Notes: generated from the sequence alone by a model not told the origin. DNA of 8,328 bases from Alphaproteobacteria bacterium (GCA_030639035.1 DAOWDM010000138.1:1-8328); one strand, 5' to 3'. Shown: positions 1-7,121, counted from the first letter of the stretch. Numbers and translations are program-made.

Positions 1-443
1 ATGATGCAGACCGTGGCGATCAAGTTGAAGTAGCTAATATGCGTTTTGTTAGCTTGGAAGGAATTTTCAAAAAAGAAAAAATTATTTTTGCAGGGCTTAA
101 CAAAGATGAAGTTATGCGAATGCTCGAAGGGCTAAGCGTTGCAATCGTTGCTATGCTTGTAATTCTTGTTGTAATACGTCCGCTAATTTCACGTGCTTTT
201 GAGCCAGTCCCGCTAGGTGTTGATGACCAAATGATGTTTGAAGAACAAGGGCTTGCTGCTCCACAGCTTCTTGGTCCAGGCATGGGCTCAGAAGAAGAAA
301 TGGAAGTTGAAGAACTTATTGATATTGCTAAGGTTGAAGGGCGTGTTAAAGCATCTTCATTGCGTAAAATTGGTGAAATTATTGAGAGCCACCCTGATGA
401 AGCTCTCAATATTCTTAGAAATTGGATGTATCAGGAAAGCTAA
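1..443 (+). CDS. fliF: Flagellar MS-ring protein FliF, C-terminal part (5' end outside window)
   Basis: FliF is the inner-membrane protein that forms the MS ring, the base on which rotor and export gate assemble. The frame is open from base 3 and gives 146 residues; the first ATG at 39 is internal. Visible are the conserved GDQVEVANMRF stretch (fragment residues 5-15) at the end of the periplasmic part, the second transmembrane helix (about 44-62, SVAIVAMLVILVV), an acidic low-complexity cytoplasmic linker, and a C-terminal block (about 106-142, including KVEGRVKASSLRKIGE and ALNILRNWM). In the family this last block is the tail that binds the N-terminal domain of FliG, which fits with fliG being next. 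The usual protein is over 500 residues, so about three quarters lies upstream. Nothing suggests damage at the 3' end. The assignment is firm. Confidence 0.96.
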   Translation, partial: DADRGDQVEVANMRFVSLEGIFKKEKIIFAGLNKDEVMRMLEGLSVAIVAMLVILVVIRPLISRAFEPVPLGVDDQMMFEEQGLAAPQLLGPGMGSEEEMEVEELIDIAKVEGRVKASSLRKIGEIIESHPDEALNILRNWMYQES

Positions 444-445
444 TA

Positions 446-477
446 TACTGCATGATGCAGTTGTTGCAGTAATTTTT
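446..477 (+). other. Inverted repeat with short T run in the fliF-fliG spacer
   Basis: TACTGCA (446-452) pairs with TGCAGTA (465-471), a 7-bp stem with a 12-base loop, followed one base later by TTTTT (473-477). The loop side also holds an alternative, overlapping palindrome, CTGCATGATGCAG (448-460). The layout resembles a weak intrinsic terminator or attenuator, but the stem is short and the T run ends just at the fliG ribosome binding site. It could lower transcription or translation of the genes after fliF, stabilise the upstream mRNA end, or have no role. Its function is inference only. Confidence 0.35.
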
Positions 478-483
478 AAGGAG
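477..483 (+). promoter_or_regulatory. Shine-Dalgarno site fixing the TTG start of fliG
   Basis: TAAGGAG at 477-483 lies 8 bases before the TTG at 492. It is among the best ribosome binding sites in the window and decides the start, because the next in-frame ATG is 21 codons downstream, inside the conserved N-terminal region of FliG. Confidence 0.8.
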
Positions 484-491
484 ATAAACTA

Positions 492-1511
492 TTGGCAGGT
501 GGCGTTGACGATTTCAGAAGTCTGACAGGACCGCAGAAAGCTTCTATTTTAATGCTTTCTTTGGGAGAAGAGCATTCTTCAAAAATATTTTCCTTAATGG
601 ATGATGAGGAAATAAGAGAAATCTCTGTCATTATGGCTAACCTTGGAACAATAAATTCCAATGTTGTCGAGCGGTTATTTGTAGAATTTGCTGATGCTAT
701 TTCTGGTACAGGTTCTCTTGTAGGCAGTTATGAAAGTACAGAGCGGCTTCTGCTGAAAAGTCTTGGTAAAGACCGTGTCGGAGTTATTATGGAAGAGCTT
801 CGAGGTCCAGCAGGTCGTACTATGTGGGACAAGCTGAGTAATGTTAATGAACAGGTTCTAGCAAATTATCTTAAAAATGAATATCCGCAGACAGTAGCTG
901 TTATTCTGTCAAAAATTACTCCAAGTCATGCTTCGCGTGTTCTTTCCTTGCTGCCAGAGTCTTTTGCAATGGAAGTAATTATGCGTATTTTAAGAATAGA
1001 AGCTATACAAAAAGATGTTCTTGATGACGTTGAACAAACATTAAGGAATGAGTTTATGAGCAATTTGGCACGTACCGCACGCAGGGATTCTCATGAACTG
1101 GTTGCAGATGTATTTAATAATCTAGATAGAAACACTGAAAACCGTTTCATGGCTGCTTTGGAAGAACGCAACAGAGAATCTGCCGAACGTATTAAAGCTC
1201 TTATGTTTACATTTGAAGACCTTACCCGTATTGATGCACAGGGTATTCAAACTCTTCTCAGGCATGCCGAAAAAGACAAGCTTGGTATGGCTTTGAAAGG
1301 TGCTTCAGATCCTATCAAAGATCTGTTTTTCAAAAACATGTCTCAGCGTGCAGGCAAAATGCTCAGGGAAGATATAGATGCAATGGGAGCTGTGCGTTTA
1401 AGAGATGTTGACGAAGCCCAAGCTGCTATAGTAATGCAGGCAAAAGAACTTTCTAATTCTGGTGAAATTGTAATTGCCGAAGGCGGAGCAGAAGAAGAGC
1501 TCATTTATTAA
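492..1511 (+). CDS. fliG: Flagellar motor switch protein FliG
   Basis: FliG forms the rotor layer between the FliF ring and FliM, and its C-terminal charges meet the stator to give torque. The 339-residue product has the usual family length and three-part build: N-terminal FliF-binding domain (about 1-100), middle FliM-binding domain with the EHPQ-type motif here read as EYPQTVA (130-136), and C-terminal torque domain (about 200-330) starting near MFTFEDL (238-244). The torque residues known from E. coli FliG align by motif with K269, R286, E293, D294 and R302, so the charge pattern is kept with one D-to-E change. The usual GPVR reads GAVR (299-302). Translation starts at TTG, supported by the AAGGAG site upstream and by the conserved residues before the first ATG. 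The gene is intact and sits directly after fliF. Confidence 0.97.
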   Translation: MAGGVDDFRSLTGPQKASILMLSLGEEHSSKIFSLMDDEEIREISVIMANLGTINSNVVERLFVEFADAISGTGSLVGSYESTERLLLKSLGKDRVGVIMEELRGPAGRTMWDKLSNVNEQVLANYLKNEYPQTVAVILSKITPSHASRVLSLLPESFAMEVIMRILRIEAIQKDVLDDVEQTLRNEFMSNLARTARRDSHELVADVFNNLDRNTENRFMAALEERNRESAERIKALMFTFEDLTRIDAQGIQTLLRHAEKDKLGMALKGASDPIKDLFFKNMSQRAGKMLREDIDAMGAVRLRDVDEAQAAIVMQAKELSNSGEIVIAEGGAEEELIY

Positions 1512-1523
1512 AGTTGGATTCTT

Positions 1524-2228
1524 ATGTCTGAAATTAAAAAATATATGTTTGATGTTAAGTTCGACTTAGCTAAAGAAAAAAAGAAAAAAAACGTCAAAGA
1601 AGCTTTAGTAGAGAAGGAAATAAAGATTGAGGCACCACCGCCTCCGCCACCTCCTCCTCCGCCTCCAACCTTTTCTGAGGAAGAGTTGAAAAAAGCAAGC
1701 GAAGAAGGCAAGGCAGAAGGCATCGCTGAAGAAAGGAAAAAAACAGAAGAATCAATAAAAAGGCTGCAAACTGAAACGTTAAAAGTTGTTGCAATCGAAC
1801 TTGCTACTATTCAAGAAAAGCAAAAAGATGCAAACAAACAAATAGCCAACGACTGCTTACATATAATTCTTGCCGCTGCTAAAAAAATGTTTCCTATAAT
1901 GGCAGAAAAGCATGGAATGGAAGAAATTGAAGAGTTTGTAAAACAATGCATGCCTCTTCTTTTTAAAGAAACACGAATAATTATTCATGTAAACGAAAAC
2001 ATTCTAGAATTACTAAGGACAACTCTAACAGAAATCGCTACAAGCAGTGGTTATGAAGGTCAATTTCTAGTAACTGGGGATAAGAAAATAAAAACTGGGG
2101 ACTGCCGTATTGAATGGAATAGCGGAGGCATTGAAAAAAACAATGAAAAACTGTGGGAAGATATAGAGCGAATTATTGCAGATAACACCTTGCCTTCAAA
2201 AACAACTGAAGCAAACAATATAAATTAA
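1524..2228 (+). CDS. fliH: Flagellar assembly protein FliH (export ATPase regulator; FlbE-like)
   Basis: FliH holds the export ATPase FliI inactive as a complex and docks it to FliN in the C-ring and to the FlhA gate. The product has 234 residues. Visible in order are an N-terminal YMFDVKFD motif (7-14) of the kind seen in alphaproteobacterial FliH, a lysine-rich stretch (18-26), an uninterrupted run of 11 prolines (38-48), a charged region with one GxxxG step (GKAEG, 62-66), a predicted long coiled-coil helix (about 51-115), and the conserved C-terminal GDCRIEWNSGGIEKN block (192-206). The middle is divergent, as is normal for the family. The start at ATG 1524 has no good Shine-Dalgarno match and lies 12 bases after the fliG stop, so re-initiation or coupling is possible. 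The stop codon is part of the fliN ribosome binding site. Name based on the C-terminal block and gene position. Confidence 0.92.
   Translation: MSEIKKYMFDVKFDLAKEKKKKNVKEALVEKEIKIEAPPPPPPPPPPPTFSEEELKKASEEGKAEGIAEERKKTEESIKRLQTETLKVVAIELATIQEKQKDANKQIANDCLHIILAAAKKMFPIMAEKHGMEEIEEFVKQCMPLLFKETRIIIHVNENILELLRTTLTEIATSSGYEGQFLVTGDKKIKTGDCRIEWNSGGIEKNNEKLWEDIERIIADNTLPSKTTEANNIN
1635..1667 (+). repeat. Tract encoding 11 consecutive prolines in FliH
   Basis: Eleven proline codons in a row (CCA, CCG, CCT mixed) encode residues 38-48 of FliH. Codon mixing shows this is not a simple trinucleotide expansion. Long proline runs are known to stall ribosomes and need elongation factor P. The run probably forms a stiff spacer between the N-terminal docking motif and the coiled coil. 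Confidence 0.95.
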
Positions 2229-2232
2229 GGAG
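2227..2232 (+). promoter_or_regulatory. Shine-Dalgarno site of fliN overlapping the fliH stop
   Basis: AAGGAG at 2227-2232 begins within the TAA stop codon of fliH and lies 6 bases before the fliN ATG at 2239. Ribosomes ending fliH thus finish on the fliN ribosome binding site, an arrangement that would favour coupled translation. Confidence 0.75.
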
Positions 2233-2238
2233 AGACTG

Positions 2239-2589
2239 ATGCAGGACGAAAACAGCTTAGAACTTGATGAACTCGACAATATAGATGTTGAAGAAGAAGA
2301 AGAAGAGAAGGAAGAAGAAGCCCCTTTGGAAAAAACAGTAGATATAACAGACCTTGAAGCTGTTTATGATATACCTGTACAGGTTTCTGCTGTACTTGGA
2401 AAATCAAAAATGCAGGTTAATCAGCTGCTAAAACTTGGTAGAGGAGCGGTTGTTGAGCTTGACAGGAAAGTTGGTGAAGCAATCGACATTTATGTAAACA
2501 ACAGGCTGGTCGCTCGTGGAGAAGTTGTCGTTGTAGAAGACAGACTTGGCATTACAATGACTGAAATTATTAAAACAGATAGAAATTAA
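2239..2589 (+). CDS. fliN: Flagellar motor switch protein FliN
   Basis: FliN builds the lower part of the C-ring together with FliM and serves as the docking site of FliH-FliI. The product has 116 residues, a normal length. Residues about 42-112 form one SPOA domain with the family landmarks YDIPVQVSAVLG (43-54), the LLKLGRGAVVELDR block (63-76), the NNRLVARGEVVVVEDRLG block (87-104) and TEII (108-111). Residues 1-33 form an acidic, probably disordered tail with EEEEEEKEEE at 18-27, encoded by a near-perfect GAA repeat. A strong AAGGAG precedes the ATG by 6 bases. FliM, the partner, is not encoded in the window, which is common in alphaproteobacteria where fliM lies elsewhere. Position after fliH agrees with the fliF-G-H-N order. 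Confidence 0.96.
   Translation: MQDENSLELDELDNIDVEEEEEEKEEEAPLEKTVDITDLEAVYDIPVQVSAVLGKSKMQVNQLLKLGRGAVVELDRKVGEAIDIYVNNRLVARGEVVVVEDRLGITMTEIIKTDRN
2290..2319 (+). repeat. GAA trinucleotide tract inside fliN
   Basis: The run reads GAA five times, then GAG, AAG and GAA three times, encoding EEEEEEKEEE. It is a short in-frame microsatellite; gain or loss of whole units would change only the length of the acidic tail. Confidence 0.9.
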
Positions 2590-2609
2590 ACCTTTAGGAA
2601 ATTTGTTAG

Positions 2610-3941
2610 ATGCGAATTCTAATCATTGGAACTATGAACGGACAAATTGGTGCTGCTAGTGCTATTGCTACCAAGCATGGAAGCGATGTTTCTCATGTTG
2701 ATGATATAGACAGAGGGCTTGAAGAACTGCGTTCCGGTAAAGGTGCCGACATGATAATGATTGATGTAAAACTTAGCATCGGTTCTTTGATTGATAAGCT
2801 TGTCTCGGAAAGAATAACTATTCCAGTCGTTGCCTGCGGTATTGCTGCCGATGCAAAATCAGCTGTGCGGGCTATTAAAGCTGGTGCAAAAGAATATATC
2901 CCATTACCTCCTGATGCAGAACTTATAGGTGCGATATTAAGTGCAATCTCGGAAGAATCTCATACACTGATATATAAAGATCAGTCTATGAAAGACATGC
3001 TGAAAATAGCAGATCAGGTCGCCCCTTCTGAAGCAAGTATTCTGATTACAGGTGAATCAGGAACTGGTAAGGAAGTTATTGCCCGCTATATTCACAGAAA
3101 AAGCAGCCGTAAAAACAGCCGTTTTGTAGCAGTAAACTGTGCAGCTATTCCTGAGAATTTACTTGAGTCTGAACTTTTTGGGCATGAAAAAGGAGCTTTT
3201 ACAGGTGCTGTAGCTCGAAAACTTGGAAAATTTGAAGAAGCCAATGACGGGACTCTGCTTCTTGATGAAATAAGTGAGATGGATATTCGCTTACAGGCAA
3301 AATTGTTAAGAGCTTTGCAGGAAAAAGAAATTGACCGTATTGGCGGTAAAAAACCTGTAAAAATTAACACTCGTATTCTTGCAACATCAAACCGTGATTT
3401 GGTAGAAGAAGTTAAAAGCGGACGTTTTCGGGAAGATTTATTTTTCAGGCTTAATGTTATCAATCTTGACATACCTCCTTTATGCAAACGAAAAGATGAC
3501 ATAAAACCGCTTGCAGAGCATTTTATTCATAAATATTCAGAAGAAAATGATATTTCAGAAAAGCCTCTGTCAAAAGAAGCAGAAGAAAATCTTTTTACTC
3601 ACCCATGGAACGGTAACGTTAGAGAGCTTGAAAATGCTATGCATCGTGCGGTTCTTCTTTCAACAGGCGATGAAATAAGCCCTGAAGCAGTTATGCTGTC
3701 TAAAAATATCTCTGGCATTGACGATACAGACGCTGCAAACGAAAATATTGGAGATTTTATAGGTCGTACCGTTGCTTCTGTAGAGCGTGATTTGATTATT
3801 GATACGCTCAAACACTGCATAGGCAACAGAACACATGCAGCAACAATTTTAGGTATCTCGATTAGAACATTAAGAAACAAGCTCAATCTATATTCAAAAG
3901 AAGGTTTTCAAGTCCCCTTACCTGGGACTGTTGAAAAATGA
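2610..3941 (+). CDS. flbD: FlbD-type sigma-54-dependent flagellar transcription activator
   Basis: FlbD-type proteins are enhancer-binding AAA+ activators that open sigma-54 promoters of late flagellar genes once the early basal body is built. The 443-residue product has a receiver-like domain (1-115), an AAA+ domain (about 123-355) and a Fis-type helix-turn-helix (about 392-428, with GNRTHAATILGISIRTLRNK at 405-424). In the AAA+ part, Walker A is GESGTGKE (148-155), the sigma-54 contact loop GAFTGA (195-200) is intact, Walker B is LLLDE (216-220), arginine-finger candidates lie in GRFREDLFFR (271-280), and sensor II is WNGNVREL (333-340). The receiver keeps D52 but lacks the acidic pair (G7, T8 instead) and the switch lysine (L99 in YIPLPP). 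This is the FlbD pattern; in Caulobacter the protein is controlled by FliX rather than a known kinase. No fliX is present here. AGGAA at 2596-2600 serves the ATG. Confidence 0.93.
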   Translation: MRILIIGTMNGQIGAASAIATKHGSDVSHVDDIDRGLEELRSGKGADMIMIDVKLSIGSLIDKLVSERITIPVVACGIAADAKSAVRAIKAGAKEYIPLPPDAELIGAILSAISEESHTLIYKDQSMKDMLKIADQVAPSEASILITGESGTGKEVIARYIHRKSSRKNSRFVAVNCAAIPENLLESELFGHEKGAFTGAVARKLGKFEEANDGTLLLDEISEMDIRLQAKLLRALQEKEIDRIGGKKPVKINTRILATSNRDLVEEVKSGRFREDLFFRLNVINLDIPPLCKRKDDIKPLAEHFIHKYSEENDISEKPLSKEAEENLFTHPWNGNVRELENAMHRAVLLSTGDEISPEAVMLSKNISGIDDTDAANENIGDFIGRTVASVERDLIIDTLKHCIGNRTHAATILGISIRTLRNKLNLYSKEGFQVPLPGTVEK

Positions 3942-3993
3942 TGGAAAGCTAAAACCTCTACTTAAAAAAACAGCTATATGAAAGTAGCAAATA

Positions 3994-6117
3994 ATGGCAA
4001 ATACAGAACCAGTTGGAAATAGTGCAGAAGGCGGAGCAGGATTTGTTTTGCCAAGCTGGATAAGTGACGTTTTAAAGCGTAGCGATTTAATGCTTGCTTT
4101 AGGTGTTATCGCAATACTTGTTATTCTGATTCTGCCTATGCCGCCATGGATGCTTGACATCGCACTGGCTTTTTCTTTGACATTTGCTGTTCTTGTTCTT
4201 ATGACTGCTATTTTTATTGAGAAGCCTGTAGAGTTTACATCTTTTCCTCTTATTCTGCTGATTGCCACTATGTATAGGCTTGCGTTGAATCTAGCTTCTA
4301 CTCGTCTGATTCTAGCTCATGGTCATGAAGGATTATCTGCTGCTGGTCGTGTTATTGCAGCCTTTGGCGGATTTATCATGGGCGGAAATTTTATTATTGG
4401 CGTGATTGTCTTTGCAATCTTGGTAATCGTTAATTTTATGGTTATTACCAAAGGTTCTGGACGTATCGCAGAAGTCGCAGCAAGGTTTGCTCTTGATGCG
4501 ATGCCTGGAAAGCAGATGGCTATTGATGCTGACCTTTCTGCAGGGCTTATTGATGAAGATACAGCGAAGTCAAGACGTGAAGAGCTATCTCAGGAAAGCA
4601 GTTTCTATGGAGCTATGGACGGTGCTTCAAAGTTCGTTCGAGGAGATGCTGTAGCTGGTCTTATTATTACAGGAATCAATGTAATTGCTGGAATGATTAT
4701 AGGTATGGTTCAAAATGACATGCCGTTTGCCGAGGCTGGAAATACTTATACAAGACTAACCGTTGGTGATGGTTTGGTAGCACAGATACCTGCTCTTGTG
4801 ATTTCAATTGCAGCAGGTATTATGGTTTCAAAGGCTGGGCTTAAAGAGTCTACTGAAAAAGTCCTATTCGGTCAGCTGGCACATCACCCAAAAGCTTTGG
4901 GTATGAGTTCGTTTCTAGCTACTTCCCTTGCTATTCTTCCTGGAACTCCTGCTTTTCCGTTTCTTGTTCTAGCAGTAGCAGCAGGTTCAATGGCTTTTTT
5001 CATAGATAAAAAAGGAAAAGAACAGGAAGCTCTACAGTTAGAAGTCGCCGAGCAAATGGCTGTTGAAGAAATACCTATTTCCGAAGAACCTATATCCGCT
5101 TCTTTAAAAATTGACCTCATAAGATTGGAAATGGGGTATGGATTGCTGTCCTTAATAAAAGAAGACGGCAACAGACGACTTACTGACCAGATAAAAGCCT
5201 TGCGTCGTGCAATGGCTTCTGAAATGGGCTTTATTATGCCTTCTATTCGTATTCAGGATAATATGCAGCTTGAAGCCAATGATTATATAATTTATGTCAA
5301 AGAATTAGAAACAGGGCGAGGTGCATTGCGTCCTAACAGTCTTTTAGTTATGGATCCAAGAGGAGAGGAAATCACTCTTTCAGGAGAAGCTACTTTAGAA
5401 CCGACTTTTGGACTACCAGCCATGTGGGTTGACCAATCATACAGAGAAGAGGCTATGTTCCGTGGTTTTACTGTTGTAGACCCTCCTACTGTTGTAACTA
5501 CACACATAACTGAAATAATACGTGATAATATGGCAGAACTGCTTTCTTACACTGAAACTCAAAAATTGCTTGATGAGCTTGATCAAGAACAGCAGAAACT
5601 TGTTTTAGAGGTAATTCCTACACAAATGACGGTTAGCGGTGTTCAGCGACTGCTTCAGAATTTGCTTCAAGAAAGAATATCAATACGGGATTTGCCAACT
5701 ATTTTAGAAGGCATATCAGAAGGTTGCACCACAACAAGCAACATTATGATGATAACAGAACATGTGCGTTCTAGACTGTCTCGTCAAATATCAGATGCTA
5801 ATACAGATGAAAACGGTATTATTCCTTTGGTTGTAGTTTCTCCGCTATGGGAGCAGGCTTTTGCTGAATCTTTGATTGGGACAGGAGAAGAAAAACAGCT
5901 TTCAATGCCTCCATCTAAATTACAGGAATTTATTACAGCAGTTCGCAAGACTTTTGAAGAATTTGCTATGCGTGGTGAAATACCTGTATTATTGACAAGT
6001 CCAATGATACGCCCTTATGTTCGTGCTATTATTGAACGCTTTAGACCAATAACTGTGGTAATGTCTCAGAATGAACTTTATCCAAAAGCAAAAATCAAAA
6101 CTTTGGGGCAGATATAG
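3994..6117 (+). CDS. flhA: Flagellar type III export gate protein FlhA
   Basis: FlhA is the largest export gate subunit; its cytoplasmic ring receives substrate-chaperone complexes and it is thought to use the proton motive force. The 707-residue product has normal length. The N-terminal half (about 30-340) carries about eight membrane helices, with the conserved RLALNLASTRLIL stretch (95-107) and a GGNFIIGVIVF-type helix (130-140). The FHIPEP family signature lies between helices (about 156-181, RIAEVAARFALDAMPGKQ onward), followed by MDGASKFVRGD (208-218), whose aspartate matches the functionally important cytoplasmic-loop residue. The acidic linker (about 340-370) leads to the soluble domain (about 370-700), with RDLPTILEGI (565-574) and PVLLTSP (664-670). 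The 52-bp spacer before it is the longest in the window and the ribosome binding site is weak (GAAAG, 3980-3984). flhB is not present. The gene is intact. Confidence 0.97.
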   Translation: MANTEPVGNSAEGGAGFVLPSWISDVLKRSDLMLALGVIAILVILILPMPPWMLDIALAFSLTFAVLVLMTAIFIEKPVEFTSFPLILLIATMYRLALNLASTRLILAHGHEGLSAAGRVIAAFGGFIMGGNFIIGVIVFAILVIVNFMVITKGSGRIAEVAARFALDAMPGKQMAIDADLSAGLIDEDTAKSRREELSQESSFYGAMDGASKFVRGDAVAGLIITGINVIAGMIIGMVQNDMPFAEAGNTYTRLTVGDGLVAQIPALVISIAAGIMVSKAGLKESTEKVLFGQLAHHPKALGMSSFLATSLAILPGTPAFPFLVLAVAAGSMAFFIDKKGKEQEALQLEVAEQMAVEEIPISEEPISASLKIDLIRLEMGYGLLSLIKEDGNRRLTDQIKALRRAMASEMGFIMPSIRIQDNMQLEANDYIIYVKELETGRGALRPNSLLVMDPRGEEITLSGEATLEPTFGLPAMWVDQSYREEAMFRGFTVVDPPTVVTTHITEIIRDNMAELLSYTETQKLLDELDQEQQKLVLEVIPTQMTVSGVQRLLQNLLQERISIRDLPTILEGISEGCTTTSNIMMITEHVRSRLSRQISDANTDENGIIPLVVVSPLWEQAFAESLIGTGEEKQLSMPPSKLQEFITAVRKTFEEFAMRGEIPVLLTSPMIRPYVRAIIERFRPITVVMSQNELYPKAKIKTLGQI

Positions 6118-6128
6118 GACGTATATGA

Positions 6129-7121
6129 ATGAAGCTTAAAACATATACAGCTCCGTCAATGTCTGAAGCCATGGATATTATAAGGCGAGAGCTTGGTGAT
6201 GATGCCATTATTATCTCTACACAGCGTGGCAGTAGCGGAGAAGGAGTACGCATTACCGCTGCTTTGGAAAAAACCGAACTAGATAATGAAATTGGCAAAG
6301 TTCTTTCTGGAACAGATATTCCTGATATTTTAAAAACTGTTCAAGAAGCTTTGGAATATCACAATACTCCTCAGCCTTTAATTGATAAGCTTTTAACTTC
6401 TGTTCATGAAGAAAAGGCTGAAAATGCTGTTATGACTTGTGCTGCAGCTTTTGATGCAGTGTATAATTTCGCACCTTTGCCAGAAAAATCAGCCCCTAAA
6501 GCTTTTATGATGATAGGACCTCCAGGAGTGGGGAAAACGTTTACAGTAGCAAAACTTGCTGCACGGGCTTGCCTAAACCGCAGAAAAGCAGCTGTTGTTT
6601 CAGCGGATATAGTAAGGGCAGGAGCAGCCGAACAGCTTGCTGCTTTTACGAAAATAATGGAAATCAATCTTAGCAAAGTTCGTGATCCAGATGTATTAGG
6701 TGATATTGTTACAACAAACCTTGAAAACAATGACCTGATTTATATAGACAGCCCTGGGGTCAACCCTTTTAATGAACACGAAATGAGCTACCTTGCTGAG
6801 CTAACTGAATTTGATAATATAGAGCCTATACTTGTTCTAGCAGCAGGCGGAGACCCCATAGAATCAAAGGAAATAGCTTCCGCTTTTGCAGAGTCAGGAG
6901 CATCTAGAATGTTTGTTACAAGACTTGACATGACAAGAAGATTTGGGGCTGTTCTTTCCGCAGCAGATTCTGCTCAGCTAATGTTTTGTGATGTTAGCAT
7001 TAGCCCTCAGGTTGCAAGCGGATTGTGTCCTATAAATCCAGTGTCTATGGCAAAATTAGTAATATCACCAGAAGAATCCGAACAGGAATTTTATGAAGAA
7101 GAAGCAGAGGTTTACTTATGA
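6129..7121 (+). CDS. flhF: Flagellar biosynthesis SRP-type GTPase FlhF
   Basis: FlhF is the third SRP GTPase, a membrane-associated protein that marks the site of flagellar assembly, usually at the pole. The 330-residue product starts with the typical B-domain segment MKLKTYTAPSMSEAMDIIRR (1-20) and ELGDDAIIIST (21-31). The GTPase part shows G1 GPPGVGKT (130-137), the SRP-type D-x-x-R-x-G-A-x-E-Q-L motif (160-170), G3 as IDSPGVNP (206-213) where the usual SRP form is DTAGR, G4 as TRLD (264-267) where TKLD is usual, and GLCPINP (298-304) near the nucleotide-closing loop. FlhF proteins are often longer, so the B domain and linker here look short. The variant motifs look lineage-typical rather than broken. 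A weak AGGAC (6116-6120) overlaps the flhA stop, 8 bases before the ATG. It overlaps flhG by ATGA. Confidence 0.94.
   Translation: MKLKTYTAPSMSEAMDIIRRELGDDAIIISTQRGSSGEGVRITAALEKTELDNEIGKVLSGTDIPDILKTVQEALEYHNTPQPLIDKLLTSVHEEKAENAVMTCAAAFDAVYNFAPLPEKSAPKAFMMIGPPGVGKTFTVAKLAARACLNRRKAAVVSADIVRAGAAEQLAAFTKIMEINLSKVRDPDVLGDIVTTNLENNDLIYIDSPGVNPFNEHEMSYLAELTEFDNIEPILVLAAGGDPIESKEIASAFAESGASRMFVTRLDMTRRFGAVLSAADSAQLMFCDVSISPQVASGLCPINPVSMAKLVISPEESEQEFYEEEAEVYL

Noticed and set aside
238..525. Plus-strand open frame overlapping the fliF end and fliG start
   Set aside because: It is an out-of-frame shadow of two well-supported flagellar genes and has no family-like features.
1066..1082. TTGGCACGTACCGCACGC as a sigma-54 promoter inside fliG
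   Set aside because: The GG to GC spacing does not match the -24/-12 pattern and the position is inside a conserved coding part.
1517..1521. GANTC site just before fliH as a cell-cycle methylation switch
   Set aside because: A five-base site is expected by chance many times in this length, and no promoter is seen there.
1508..1723. Minus-strand frame with a polyglycine run opposite fliH
   Set aside because: The glycine run is only the reverse complement of the FliH proline codons.
3092..3502. 136-codon minus-strand open frame opposite flbD
   Set aside because: Serine/arginine/leucine-rich translation typical of antisense to a coding region; it lies opposite the highly conserved AAA+ core.
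3911..3929. AGTCCC...GGGACT inverted repeat as a terminator of flbD
   Set aside because: It lies inside the flbD coding region, has only a 6-bp stem with a 7-base loop, and no T run follows; flhA continues on the same strand 52 bp later.
3978..4022. 14-codon frame starting at ATG 3978 overlapping the flhA start
   Set aside because: No ribosome binding site, no recognisable peptide, and it is out of frame with flhA; most likely chance.
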